The notes below the pieces were generated by a model. That model did not search any database and had not been told where the DNA came from. It saw only the letters and a program-made list of their open reading frames with translations. The translations under genes and the position numbers were made by a program. From assembly GCA_046328715.1 (NCBI GenBank), contig JAXLWB010000042.1:1-64000 (forward strand): 64,000 nt of DNA. The letters are read 5' to 3'. Source of the DNA: JAXLWB01 sp046328715 (GTDB taxonomy: Bacteria > Chloroflexota > Anaerolineae > Caldilineales > Caldilineaceae). Of the stretch, positions 16,081-24,911 are shown piece after piece; position 1 is the stretch's first letter; each line of letters starts with the position of its first letter.

Positions 16081-18488
16081 ACGCATCGTCTACAACTGTT
16101 ACACCGCTCAAACTCTGGTATCGTCAAGCCGCGCAGAAGTGGGTGGAGGCGCTTCCCGTTGGCAATGGCCGATTGGGGGCCATGATCTTTGGTGGCATTG
16201 AGAACGAACGGCTACAAATCAACGAGGATACACTTTGGTCGGGTGGCTTCAAGAACACAACTTCACCCAACGCCAAAGCAGCCCTTCCTGCTGTGCGCCA
16301 GGCAATCTTCGAAGGCAACTATCTCGAAGCCGATCAACTGGCCAAAGGGTTGCAAGGGCCTTTCACGCAATCGTATCAACCCTTGGGCGATCTCTATCTC
16401 CACTTTGACCAACAAGGCGAAGCAACAGACTATCGTCGTGAACTGGATCTCGATACGGCGACTGCGACCACAAGCTACCGTTGCGGGGATGTAACCTTCC
16501 AACGGGAAGTTTTCGCCAGCGCACCTGACCAAGTGATCGTCGTTCGGCTCAGTGTGGATCGTCCAGGCGCGCTCACCTTCTCAGCGACAGTAAGCAGTCA
16601 ACTCCGCCATCAGGTCACGCCCACGCCCACTGGGTTGCTGCTAACGGGCAAAGCGCCAGCCCATGTTGAGCCCAGTTATCGTCATATTGAACCATCCGTG
16701 ATCTATGCCGACGAACCGGATGGCGTCGGCCTCCAGTTTGCGCTCGTGCTGCAAATCCAGAGCGAGGGCGGCGAAGTGCGTGTCTACGAGGATCAAGTCG
16801 AGGTGCTGGCCGCCGATCAAGTGACCCTTCTACTGAGCGCAGCGACCAGCTTTCAACGCTATGATTTGCCCGGTTTGCCGCTGGAAGCAGTGGTGGAAAA
16901 GACCCAGCAACCCATCCGCCAAACGAGTGCGCAACCCTACTCAGCTTTACGTAACGCCCACCTTCATGACCATCAGCAACTCTTCCGGCGGGTAGAACTC
17001 GATCTAGGCGTCACCGCGGCCGCAGCTCTACCCACGGATGAACGGATCATCGGCTATCAGAGCGGCGATGATCCGCAGTTGATCACACTGCTCTTTCAAT
17101 ATGGCCGCTACCTGTTGATTGCATCCTCGCGTCCTGGCACGCAGCCAGCCAACCTGCAAGGAATTTGGAACGACGAGATCCGCCCACCCTGGAGTTCGAA
17201 CTATACGATTAACATAAATACTGAAATGAATTACTGGCCCGCCGAAAACACCAATCTGGCTGAGTGTCACCGACCTCTGTTCGACTTTTTGCAAGACCTG
17301 AGTGAGATTGGGCGCAAGACAGCAGAAGTCAACTATGGCGCACGGGGCTGGGTGGCGCATCACAACAGCGATCTCTGGCGGCAGACTGGGCAAGTGGGTG
17401 ATTATGGGCAGGGTGAGGCTGTATGGGCCTGTTGGCCAATGTCACCGGGTTGGCTCTGTCAACATCTGTGGGAGCACTATGCGTTTGGCGGCGATCTCGA
17501 CTTTCTGCGCCACAAAGCCTGGCCAATCATGAAAGGGGCTGCCCAGTTTTGCCTCGACTGGTTGATTGAGGATGGAAAGGGTCATTTGGTCACTGCGCCA
17601 GCGACTTCGCCCGAGAACAAATTTACCACGCCTGATGGTCAACATGCTGCCGCCAGTATGGCTTCCACCGCCGACCTGGAAATCATCTGGGATCTCTTCA
17701 GCAACTGTATCGAGACGAGCCAGCTATTAGGGATCGAAGCGGATTTTCGTGCCCAGCTTGAGGCTGCACGCTCCCGACTGCTGCCGCTCCAGGTTGGTCA
17801 ACATGGGCAGTTGCAAGAATGGTTCGCCGACTGGGACGATCCCAATGATCATCATCGCCACGTTTCGCACCTGATTGGCCTGCATCCAGGAAGACAGATC
17901 ACACGACGCGGCACTCCGGAATTGTGGCAGGCTGCCATGCGTTCGCTGCAACTACGTGGCGACGGTGGCACTGGTTGGTCGATGGCCTGGAAGGTCAACT
18001 TTTGGGCACGCTTTGAAGATGGCGATCATGCACTCAAGATGTTGAGCAATCTCTTCAACCTGGTTGAAAGCACTGCCACCGTGATGGATGGTGGCGGCGT
18101 CTATGCCAACCTCTTTGACGCTCATCCTCCTTTCCAGATCGACGGTAATTTTGGGGCAACCGCAGGCATTGCCGAGATGTTGCTGCAAAGCCACGCAGGT
18201 GAGATCCATCTGCTCCCTGCTTTGCCCACCCGCTGGCAGGATGGACGGGTTACAGGCTTGCGAGCACGCGGCGGCTTTGAAGTAGACATGTCTTGGCAAG
18301 CTGGCAAATTGCAACAAGGCGCGGTTCGCTCACAACTCGGACGAATCTGCCGCCTCCGTTCCTCCGTCCCTGTGCAGGTGACAAGCAACGGCGCTCTGGT
18401 AGAAACCAGCCAGCCAGAGGCAGGTGTGATTCAATTTGCTACCGAAGTGGGTCAGGATTACCAAGTTGTAGCCATGCCAAAAGAATGA
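16077..18488 (+). CDS. GH95 family alpha-L-fucosidase-like enzyme
   Basis: 803 residues, the usual length for GH95. The N-terminal beta-sandwich has WYRQAAQKWVEALPVGNGRLGAMIFGG and QINEDTLWSGG. The (alpha/alpha)6 barrel contains NINTEMNYWPAENTNLAECH, ATSPENKF and QIDGNFGATAGIAEMLLQS. These hold the Asn-x-Asn, Glu and Asp positions that form the inverting active site in characterised fucosidases. No signal peptide is seen, so it is probably cytoplasmic and acts on imported oligosaccharides. GH95 also includes alpha-L-galactosidases, so specificity is open. It overlaps the isomerase by 4 bases and is followed by MaoC and SDR genes. Confidence 0.92.
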   Translation: MNASSTTVTPLKLWYRQAAQKWVEALPVGNGRLGAMIFGGIENERLQINEDTLWSGGFKNTTSPNAKAALPAVRQAIFEGNYLEADQLAKGLQGPFTQSYQPLGDLYLHFDQQGEATDYRRELDLDTATATTSYRCGDVTFQREVFASAPDQVIVVRLSVDRPGALTFSATVSSQLRHQVTPTPTGLLLTGKAPAHVEPSYRHIEPSVIYADEPDGVGLQFALVLQIQSEGGEVRVYEDQVEVLAADQVTLLLSAATSFQRYDLPGLPLEAVVEKTQQPIRQTSAQPYSALRNAHLHDHQQLFRRVELDLGVTAAAALPTDERIIGYQSGDDPQLITLLFQYGRYLLIASSRPGTQPANLQGIWNDEIRPPWSSNYTININTEMNYWPAENTNLAECHRPLFDFLQDLSEIGRKTAEVNYGARGWVAHHNSDLWRQTGQVGDYGQGEAVWACWPMSPGWLCQHLWEHYAFGGDLDFLRHKAWPIMKGAAQFCLDWLIEDGKGHLVTAPATSPENKFTTPDGQHAAASMASTADLEIIWDLFSNCIETSQLLGIEADFRAQLEAARSRLLPLQVGQHGQLQEWFADWDDPNDHHRHVSHLIGLHPGRQITRRGTPELWQAAMRSLQLRGDGGTGWSMAWKVNFWARFEDGDHALKMLSNLFNLVESTATVMDGGGVYANLFDAHPPFQIDGNFGATAGIAEMLLQSHAGEIHLLPALPTRWQDGRVTGLRARGGFEVDMSWQAGKLQQGAVRSQLGRICRLRSSVPVQVTSNGALVETSQPEAGVIQFATEVGQDYQVVAMPKE

Positions 18489-18506
18489 AAACGGAGTTAA
18501 CAATCT

Positions 18507-18974
18507 ATGTCGCAAACCTCTGTTCTGGCGGACTTGAGCAGCAAAATCGGCAGTGAGGTGCATGTCAGTGAGTGGTTGACGATCACACAGGAGATGATCG
18601 ACGCCTTTGCCACGGCGACCCTGGATCGACAGTGGATTCATGTAGATCCAGCGCGAGCCCAGGCAGAATCACCATTTGGAGCCACCGTTGCACATGGTTT
18701 CTTCACCTTATCGCTAATTCCCTATCTCAGCGGCAGCGTCGATCCTACGGTGGAACGCTACCCAGGGCGCAAGTTGGCGGTCAACTATGGACTCAACCGG
18801 GTACGCTTCCCCCATCCAGTGTTGGTCAATTCGCGTGTGCGCGCCCACACTGTTCTGCAAAGCGTTGAAGAAGTCACAGGCGGACTTCAGATCATCAACC
18901 AGGTTACCATCGAAATCGAAGGCCCATCCAAACCTGCCTGTGTGGCGGAAACGATTTCTCGCATCTATTTCTAA
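18507..18974 (+). CDS. MaoC-family dehydratase (hot-dog fold, NodN-like)
   Basis: 155 residues. The sequence includes the (R)-hydratase signature: WIHVDPARAQAESPFGATVAHG, with the catalytic Asp and His of the Asp-x4-His type, then FFTLSLIPYL. The hot-dog fold acts on acyl-CoA or acyl-carrier substrates, hydrating or dehydrating the 2,3 double bond. It is 18 bases after GH95 and 115 bases before an SDR reductase. This is an unexpected addition to a glycosidase cluster, and the pair could belong to acyl-chain metabolism instead. Confidence 0.88.
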   Translation: MSQTSVLADLSSKIGSEVHVSEWLTITQEMIDAFATATLDRQWIHVDPARAQAESPFGATVAHGFFTLSLIPYLSGSVDPTVERYPGRKLAVNYGLNRVRFPHPVLVNSRVRAHTVLQSVEEVTGGLQIINQVTIEIEGPSKPACVAETISRIYF

Positions 18975-19089
18975 GACGTCATTACTGAACTCGCCTCTTC
19001 CGGGAAGGCTATACAGATCAACTCTCACCATCGCATGGCCCTTCCCGGAAGACATGGACTGAATCACTCATTTGAAACAAGGCACTCAT

Positions 19090-19923
19090 ATGCAACCACT
19101 CTTTGAAAACCAAGTTGTCATTGTCACCGGGGCCGGACGTGGGATCGGTGCTGCAGCCGCCAAGCTCTTTGCCCAGGAAGGTGCCAAGGTCGTCGTCAAT
19201 GACCTTGACGCCCCAGCGCTTACCTCGATCGTGAGCGAAATCGAAGCGAGCGGCGGCACCGTCCTGGCCGTCCCAGGCAGTGTGACCGACCCAGCTTTTC
19301 CGGCGCAGTTGATGAAGGCAACGGTCGATGGCTTTGGCAAGATCAACGTGCTGGTCAATAACGCTGGTTACACATGGGATGGAATGTTGCACAAGATGAC
19401 CGATGAGCAGTGGCAGGCGATTCTCGATGTCCACACTGGTGCGCCCTTCCGCATGATTCGTGCCTTGGCCCCTTACATGCGCGAGCCAGCCAAGGCCGAA
19501 ATTGATCAATATGGAGCACCGCAGGAGCATCGTTGCATTGTCAATATCTCCTCCACTTCGGGCTTGCATGGCAACATCGGCCAAGCGAACTATGCTACAG
19601 GCAAGATGGGCATTGTCGGGTTGACCAAAACGGTGGCAAAGGAATGGGGACCGCTCGGCATCCGCTGTAACGCGGTTGCCTTCGGCTTTATCGACACCCG
19701 CTTGACTCGCGCCAAAGAGAACCGCGCGTCGATTCAGATTGGTGAACGTGAAATTGCTTTAGGCATTCCCGAGGAGGTCCGCCGCGAAGCCTCAGTGCGT
19801 AGCCCTTTGGGCCGCCCCGGAATGGCGGAAGAAGCGGCTGCGGGCATCTTCATGATGGCCTCGCCGCTGGCATCCTATATTACAGGGCATACACTAGAGG
19901 TGACAGGCGGGGCAGGAATCTAA
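19090..19923 (+). CDS. Short-chain dehydrogenase/reductase (FabG-like)
   Basis: 277 residues from ATG 19090; a TTG at 19072 is possible. Seen: cofactor motif TGAGRGIGAAAAKLF, structural NNAG, catalytic Ser (NISSTSG) and YATGK with Tyr and Lys. An acidic residue after the second strand (VVNDLDA) favours NAD(H) over NADP(H), which is inference. SDRs of this type reduce 3-oxoacyl groups or oxidise sugar/secondary alcohols. With the MaoC gene upstream it fits a small acyl-CoA pair. Its stop codon TAA is the first triplet of the inverted-repeat element at 19921-20103. Confidence 0.9.
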   Translation: MQPLFENQVVIVTGAGRGIGAAAAKLFAQEGAKVVVNDLDAPALTSIVSEIEASGGTVLAVPGSVTDPAFPAQLMKATVDGFGKINVLVNNAGYTWDGMLHKMTDEQWQAILDVHTGAPFRMIRALAPYMREPAKAEIDQYGAPQEHRCIVNISSTSGLHGNIGQANYATGKMGIVGLTKTVAKEWGPLGIRCNAVAFGFIDTRLTRAKENRASIQIGEREIALGIPEEVRREASVRSPLGRPGMAEEAAAGIFMMASPLASYITGHTLEVTGGAGI

Positions 19924-20103
19924 CCCCACCCTAGCCCTCCCGTTCGGCTGAGACTTCGGCGAGCTCAGTCGAGTCGCTCACGTCGAAGCCAAACGAGGGA
20001 GGGGACTGTCACAGGACGGATTCAGTTTTGTGGACAGAAGAGAGAACTCAATCTGTTCTTTCACAATCCCCGCCCTTATCAGGGGAGGGCTAAGGTGGGG
20101 TTA
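19921..20103. repeat. Inverted-repeat element, copy 1 of 3 (183 bp)
   Basis: Ends are TAACCCCACCCTAGCCCTCC and its complement at 20083-20103, 20 of 21 bases matching. The interior GACTGTCACAGGACGGATTC and TGTGGACAGAAGAG segments align with the copies at 32168-32293 and, in reverse orientation, 41184-41340. This copy has an extra TTCGGCTGAG/CTCAGTCGAG block near its left end. It fills most of the gap before the lacI-type promoter. Confidence 0.8.
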
Positions 20104-20120
20104 GATCTTAAAATTGCCTA

Positions 20121-20149
20121 TTGACAACAATGCATACGTATGCAATAAT
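20121..20149 (+). promoter_or_regulatory. LacI-type gene promoter with operator in the spacer
   Basis: TTGACA (20121-20126), 17-base spacer, AATAAT (20144-20149). The spacer holds the perfect palindrome TGCATACGTATGCA (20131-20144), which a LacI-family dimer could bind to block RNA polymerase. This suggests autorepression. Confidence 0.7.
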
Positions 20150-20205
20150 GCAGGTGCGCTCCGTTAACGCTAACATATCCCAAACAAACGCTATGCTCGA
20201 AGAGT

Positions 20206-21252
20206 ATGGCAACTCTTGAAACGACAGTTGGAACCTGCATGAATCGCAATATTACCATGCATGATGTAGCTCGTCATGCTGGGGTCTCGCAAAGCACGGT
20301 CTCGCGTGTCCTCAACCAATCGGGTTCAACTGTGTCGATCAGTGAAGAGACAGTACACCGCGTAATGGCAGCGGTCGATGAACTAGGCTACTACCCGAAC
20401 CAGATTGCTCGTAGTTTGCGTGGGCAGAAAACCAATATGCTTGCCATGTTGGTCGGAGATATTGCCAATCCCTTTTACCATGTCATGGTACGCAAAGTGC
20501 AGGAAATTGCGCGACAACATCACTATGACCTATTGATTGCCAGTTCTGACCACAATCGCGAGCTTGAGAAAAACTTTGTTGCTGGATTAATCCGCCGCCC
20601 TGTTGATGGCGTTTTCCTGGTACCCTACCATGTCAACGATGAAGAAATCGGTTTGCTCATGCGCCGTACAGGTGCCAGTGTCGTCTTGTTGGGTCAGGAA
20701 TCGAATCACCCGCTTGTCGATACCGCCTATGCCGATGATGGCCGTGCAACCTATGAGGCAGTACACTGGTTAATTCAAGAACGAAGACATGAACGGATCG
20801 CTTATATCGGCGTGCCCAACACACACGTAGGCAATCGGCGTAGCCGTGCCTTTTTACGAGCCATGGAAGAAGCAGATTTGCCTGTCCCCGATTCCTACCT
20901 AGAAGCAGGTGACTTTTCAGTAGATGGCGGAGCCAAAGCCATGATGCACTTACTTCGATTGGATACACGCCCAACTGCGGTTGTCGCTTGCAATGATTTG
21001 ATGGCATTAGGTGCAATGCTAGTTGCCAATGATCAAGGTTTATCAATACCGGGTGATGTGGCGGTTGTCGGCTTCGACAATATTCCCGAATCAGGACGCA
21101 TTCGCCCACGATTGACAACCATTGCCCAATATCCGGACGAAATCGGCGAAAAGTTAGCCAATGCACTATTTGATCGTATTGAAGGAAGATATGACGGTCC
21201 TGCCCGTCACTTTGAGATTCCATGTCGGCTGATCCAGCGCGAATCGGCGTAA
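20206..21252 (+). CDS. LacI-family transcriptional regulator
   Basis: 348 residues; starts at 20239 or 20257 are possible because the conserved part begins with NITMHDVARHAGVSQSTVSRVLNQ (helix-turn-helix at about residues 14-38). The periplasmic-binding-like effector domain follows (NMLAMLVGDIANPFYHVMVRK, then HERIAYIGVPNTHVGNRRSRAF and VACNDLMALGAMLVANDQGLSIPGDVAVVGFDNIPES). These are the usual LacI landmarks. It precedes the sugar ABC importer, GH43 and GH51 genes, so an arabinose-type effector is likely. Its operator is probably TGCATACGTATGCA. Confidence 0.95.
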   Translation: MATLETTVGTCMNRNITMHDVARHAGVSQSTVSRVLNQSGSTVSISEETVHRVMAAVDELGYYPNQIARSLRGQKTNMLAMLVGDIANPFYHVMVRKVQEIARQHHYDLLIASSDHNRELEKNFVAGLIRRPVDGVFLVPYHVNDEEIGLLMRRTGASVVLLGQESNHPLVDTAYADDGRATYEAVHWLIQERRHERIAYIGVPNTHVGNRRSRAFLRAMEEADLPVPDSYLEAGDFSVDGGAKAMMHLLRLDTRPTAVVACNDLMALGAMLVANDQGLSIPGDVAVVGFDNIPESGRIRPRLTTIAQYPDEIGEKLANALFDRIEGRYDGPARHFEIPCRLIQRESA

Positions 21253-21266
21253 GACGTTACGAGGCA

Positions 21267-21300
21267 TTGACACAACAATATTGACACACAATGTTGACAC
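21267..21300. promoter_or_regulatory. Three tandem TTGACAC boxes before the sugar-importer operon
   Basis: TTGACAC occurs at 21267, 21281 and 21294, spaced 14 and 13 bases. They lie 124-157 bases before the binding-protein ATG. They could be stacked -35 elements or activator half-sites; no matching -10 was firmly identified. Confidence 0.35.
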
Positions 21301-21423
21301 GACGCCACGACGGACGAACTTACATGAGAAGCAACCGTTTCGCACTGTCTAGCATAGCTCTTGCTCCCAGTAGTTTTTCAACGTTGTTTTCAATTCAACA
21401 AATTTGTACGAGGAGGAAATTTC

Positions 21424-22851
21424 ATGATCGATGAGATTCGAAACAATCGACTTTCGCGCCGCCAATTTTTGGTCAATAGCGCGATGTTGAGTGCCGCAGT
21501 GGCATTGGCCGCTTGTGCACCTGCTGGAACAGCTCCTGCCGCTCCAGCAGCCGATAGCGGAGCGGCAGCCGCCCCCGCCGCTCCTGCCGCTGCCGATGTA
21601 CCTACTCCCGCCATTGGTGTCTATGGTACGGCTGACGCCAAAGTCGTTATTTGGCACGGCTTGGGTGGAGCAGATGGCGCTACCTTTGCGACTATGCTCG
21701 AACAATATGCCAAAGAGAATCCAGATGTTTCGATTCAATCAGAAACCTACGGTTGGGATGTATTCTTCCAGAAATATCCGACTGCTGTGGCGGCTGGCAC
21801 ACCACCCGATTGGGCAATCTTCCACGCTGCTGAAGTGCAACAGATGGCGTCACAAGGCCTAACGCAGTCAATGGATGATATCTTCTTCAGCAATGGGGAA
21901 CTTCCCAAGGATGATTTTGCCAAAGCCATCATGGATGCCATTACCTACGAAGGCAAGACCATGGCTGTCCCCTTTGACAATCACGGCTGGATTCAGTTTG
22001 TCAACACCAAGGTCATCAGCGATGCCGGTTTGGATCCCCAGAAGTTGCCGACCAATGCCGATGAATTTATCGAATTTGCGTTGCAGGTAACGCAAGACGA
22101 AAACGGCAAGCGTGCCAACGAAGACGGTTTTGATCCAGAGAAGATCAAAGTCTTCGCACTCCACCAAAGCTGGCCACGCTTTACCATTCCGTCCACACTC
22201 TTCCAATACCAAAGTGGCACCATTAGCACCGACCAGAAGAGTGCACTGCTCAACAGTGAAAAGTCAGTTGCTGGCATCCAATTCTGGCACGATCTGATGT
22301 ATAAGCATCATGTCGTTCCGCCCCAAGTTCCTGGCCAGCTTGGTTCTTACGATCTCTACAAGACCAACTCGTTGGCAATCATGTGGGACGGCACCTGGTC
22401 ACTGAACTTCTTCAAGGACAACCCCGACATCGATTCACCCGCCAGCTATGCGACCAGCCTGTGCTCCTTGGCACCCGATGGACACCAAGCGAACAAGATG
22501 GATTCGCACATCATGACGATTCCGCCCGGCGTTGCTGAAGAGAATTCTGCCCGTGCAGCCAAGTTGATCAAGTGGCTATCGGACAATGGCAAGACATGGG
22601 CAACCTCGGGTCAGATCCCGGCTCGTGTGTCAGTACAAAAAGATCCCGATGTCCAAGCAATCTGGTCTGTCAAGGCAGCCGCCGAAGAATTCAACACCAT
22701 CGGCGTCACCGAAGTGCCACACAAGGCCTTCATCGAAATTCAGACTGCTTGGGAAGCTGCCGTCAGTGCCGCTCTGACCAATGCTACCCCATTGGCCGAT
22801 GCACTCAACGAAGGCAACACCGCTATTCAGTCGATTCTCGACCGCGGCTAA
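21424..22851 (+). CDS. Sugar ABC transporter substrate-binding lipoprotein (family 1), Tat signal
   Basis: 475 residues from ATG 21424, with GAGGAGG 7-8 bases upstream; the longer frame lacks support. Signal: LSRRQFLVNSAM twin-arginine motif and lipobox LAAC. A long Ala/Pro linker precedes the family-1 binding domain (VVIWHGLGGADGATFATMLEQYAKENP). MWDGTWSLNFF and the C-terminal LTNATPLADALNEGNTAIQSIL fit the family. It is the first gene after the LacI regulator and supplies ligand to the two following permeases; arabino-oligosaccharides are likely from the GH43/GH51 context. Confidence 0.93.
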   Translation: MIDEIRNNRLSRRQFLVNSAMLSAAVALAACAPAGTAPAAPAADSGAAAAPAAPAAADVPTPAIGVYGTADAKVVIWHGLGGADGATFATMLEQYAKENPDVSIQSETYGWDVFFQKYPTAVAAGTPPDWAIFHAAEVQQMASQGLTQSMDDIFFSNGELPKDDFAKAIMDAITYEGKTMAVPFDNHGWIQFVNTKVISDAGLDPQKLPTNADEFIEFALQVTQDENGKRANEDGFDPEKIKVFALHQSWPRFTIPSTLFQYQSGTISTDQKSALLNSEKSVAGIQFWHDLMYKHHVVPPQVPGQLGSYDLYKTNSLAIMWDGTWSLNFFKDNPDIDSPASYATSLCSLAPDGHQANKMDSHIMTIPPGVAEENSARAAKLIKWLSDNGKTWATSGQIPARVSVQKDPDVQAIWSVKAAAEEFNTIGVTEVPHKAFIEIQTAWEAAVSAALTNATPLADALNEGNTAIQSILDRG

Positions 22852-22892
22852 GTCGATCAGCAGTGATCGGTTTACGATTGTGTTGAGGTATC

Positions 22893-22931
22893 AGAGATTG
22901 GAGATTACTTCACAGTGAATCTCCAATCTCT
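22893..22931. repeat. Perfect word-hairpin (AGAGATTGGAGATT arms)
   Basis: The 14-base arms 22893-22906 and 22918-22931 are perfectly complementary around an 11-base loop. The hairpin lies between the binding protein and the first permease. Such a structure could explain higher levels of the binding protein than of permeases in the same transcript. Confidence 0.8.
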
Positions 22932-22970
22932 ACTCTTTATTCTGATTTTCTTTTCCTGTGAGTTGATCCT

Positions 22971-23894
22971 ATGACCACTTCCACCTTGCCTCTGCCTGTT
23001 GCAAAACCCCAAAGCCGATGGAAACTGGTGCGAAAGCAATTGCCCAATTACCTATTTGTATTGCCACACTTCATTATCTTTCTGATCTTTTTGATCTGGC
23101 CGATTATCCGTGGTCTGCAAATCAGCCTGTATGATTGGAAGATCATGCTTAAAACGCAAAAGTTTATTGGCTTGGCAAATTACATGGAGTTGTGGAAAAC
23201 CCCACTATGGTGGAAAGTGCTAGGCAATACGCTCTATTTCACCATTCTTACGGTGATCCTCAATGTCGTGCTCTCGTTGCTTGTGGCAACGGCGTTGAAA
23301 CGGGGCTTTCGCGGGCGTGACTTTTTCCGTGTGCTCTTTTATGCACCTGGAATCATGTCTGTATCTGTACTAGGTTTTCTGGCAACCCGTGTGTGGGATC
23401 AGCAGCGTGGGATTCTCAATTATTTTTTGGTAAACACCTTTGGAATTGATCGAATTAACTGGTTAGGCACTGTACAACTGGTGATTCCCGCGCTTTCGGT
23501 GACAACGGTCTGGTGGACATTTGGTTTTCCCATGTTGGTTTTCTTGGCTGGCTTGCAGGCAATTCCTGAACAGTTGTATGAAGCCGCCAAGATCGACGGG
23601 GCCAATTCTCGGCAAGGCTTTTTCCGCATTACCTTGCCGTTGATCTCGCCGACCATGTTATTTGTGACTGTCACACAATTTATCTCGCACATGCAAGTCT
23701 TTGCCCAACCGTATGCCATCACTGGTGGTGGACCGGGTCATGAATCGCGCTCAATTGTGCAATATTTGTATGAGACGGCCTGGAAAGCATTTCGTTTTGG
23801 CTACGCCTCCAGCATTGCAGTAGCGCTGGCAGTGATCATGATCACGGTCACCATCATCCAATTTACGGTACTACGAAATCGTGATGAGTATTAA
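22971..23894 (+). CDS. Sugar ABC transporter permease, MalF/UgpA type
   Basis: 307 residues with six predicted membrane segments. The N-terminal helix follows LVRKQLPNYLFVLPHFIIFL. The coupling loop EAAKIDGANSRQGFFRITLPLISPT (about residues 203-227) is the diagnostic EAA motif of the MalF branch. It works with the MalG-type subunit encoded 101 bases downstream. No ATPase gene is nearby, which is common because one MsmX-like ATPase can serve several sugar importers. Confidence 0.95.
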   Translation: MTTSTLPLPVAKPQSRWKLVRKQLPNYLFVLPHFIIFLIFLIWPIIRGLQISLYDWKIMLKTQKFIGLANYMELWKTPLWWKVLGNTLYFTILTVILNVVLSLLVATALKRGFRGRDFFRVLFYAPGIMSVSVLGFLATRVWDQQRGILNYFLVNTFGIDRINWLGTVQLVIPALSVTTVWWTFGFPMLVFLAGLQAIPEQLYEAAKIDGANSRQGFFRITLPLISPTMLFVTVTQFISHMQVFAQPYAITGGGPGHESRSIVQYLYETAWKAFRFGYASSIAVALAVIMITVTIIQFTVLRNRDEY

Positions 23895-23898
23895 ACGG

Positions 23899-23977
23899 GA
23901 GCAAAGAGGCAAAGTGGCAGAGTCACTTTGTATTACTTCTACTCTGCCTCTCTGTCCCTTACTACTTTGCAACTTTT
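23899..23977. repeat. Word-hairpin between permeases (GAGGCAAAGTGGCAG words)
   Basis: Starts 5 bases after the permease stop. Left arm AGAGGCAAAGTGGCAGAGT, right arm ACTCTGCCTCTCTGTCCC and CTACTTTGCAAC, imperfectly complementary. It ends 18 bases before the next start. Confidence 0.65.
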
Positions 23978-23995
23978 TAAAAGAGGAAAAGTCTC

Positions 23996-24850
23996 GTGGC
24001 CGCAATGAATTATGCACGACGCAAGAAAATTCAAGAAAGTCTTTTGCTTTGGTTAGTGCTACTGCCACTCGCAATTGTGGTAATTGTGCCGCTTTGGTAT
24101 TTGACCGATATGGCATTTACACCAGAAGCGAATCAGTATAATTGGCCAATTAGTTGGATCCCTTTACAGCCAACACTGGCTAACTTCCAGCGCGTTTTTG
24201 TTGACCAAACACTACCAATTGCAAAATGGTTCGGCAACAGCGTGCTTGTCGCCACCTTAGGAACGGCTTTAGTGCTCTTCCTCTCATCACTAAGTGCATA
24301 TGCCTTTGCCCGCCTGGAATTTCCAGGGCGAAATATCATTTTCTCGCTATTGATCTTCAGTTTGATGATTCCAGGGGCTGTAACCTTGATCCCAACCTTT
24401 TTGCTCTTGCGCGATCTAAAGCTACTCGATACCTACCAGGCAATTTGGTGGCCGGGAGCAGCCTCGGTCGGTGGTATTTTCTTGTTACGACAACACTTCT
24501 ACGCAGTGCCTCGCGAATTGGAAGATGCAGCGCGGATTGATGGTGCCAATCGATTCCGCATCTATTGGGACGTCTGCCTACCGCTCGTCCGCTCGGCCTT
24601 GGTAGCTCAGGGCATCTTTACCTTCCTCGGCTTCTGGAACGATCTCTTCTGGCCACTGATCGTACTGAGCGAACGCGGTACATTGACTTTGCCTGTCGGG
24701 ATGTTGATTTTGATTCAAGGTAGCTATATCCAACGTGGGGTTGCCTTTAGCGGAGCATTTATCGCCTCAGCACCACCTTTACTCTTCTATGCAATCTTCC
24801 AACGTCAAATTATCCAGGGCATTACAACGGCTGGTCTGGCAGGGCGGTAA
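23996..24850 (+). CDS. Sugar ABC transporter permease, MalG/UgpE type
   Basis: 284 residues. GTG 23996 is taken as start because AGAGG lies about 9 bases upstream; ATG 24005 is the alternative. Six membrane segments are visible. EDAARIDGANRFRIYWDVCLPL (about residues 180-201) is the EAA coupling loop. It ends the importer part of the arabinan locus and is followed, after 61 bases, by the secreted GH43. Confidence 0.94.
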   Translation: MAAMNYARRKKIQESLLLWLVLLPLAIVVIVPLWYLTDMAFTPEANQYNWPISWIPLQPTLANFQRVFVDQTLPIAKWFGNSVLVATLGTALVLFLSSLSAYAFARLEFPGRNIIFSLLIFSLMIPGAVTLIPTFLLLRDLKLLDTYQAIWWPGAASVGGIFLLRQHFYAVPRELEDAARIDGANRFRIYWDVCLPLVRSALVAQGIFTFLGFWNDLFWPLIVLSERGTLTLPVGMLILIQGSYIQRGVAFSGAFIASAPPLLFYAIFQRQIIQGITTAGLAGR

Positions 24851-24911
24851 ATCAATTTTGAGATTTCGGATTGGTCTTATCCTCTAAACTCAAAGTCTCA
24901 ATCCTAACCTC

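Noticed and set aside
22572..22886. A second plus-strand frame inside the sugar-binding protein gene
   Set aside because: Frame-shadow of the binding protein, Arg/Ser-rich, no start signal.
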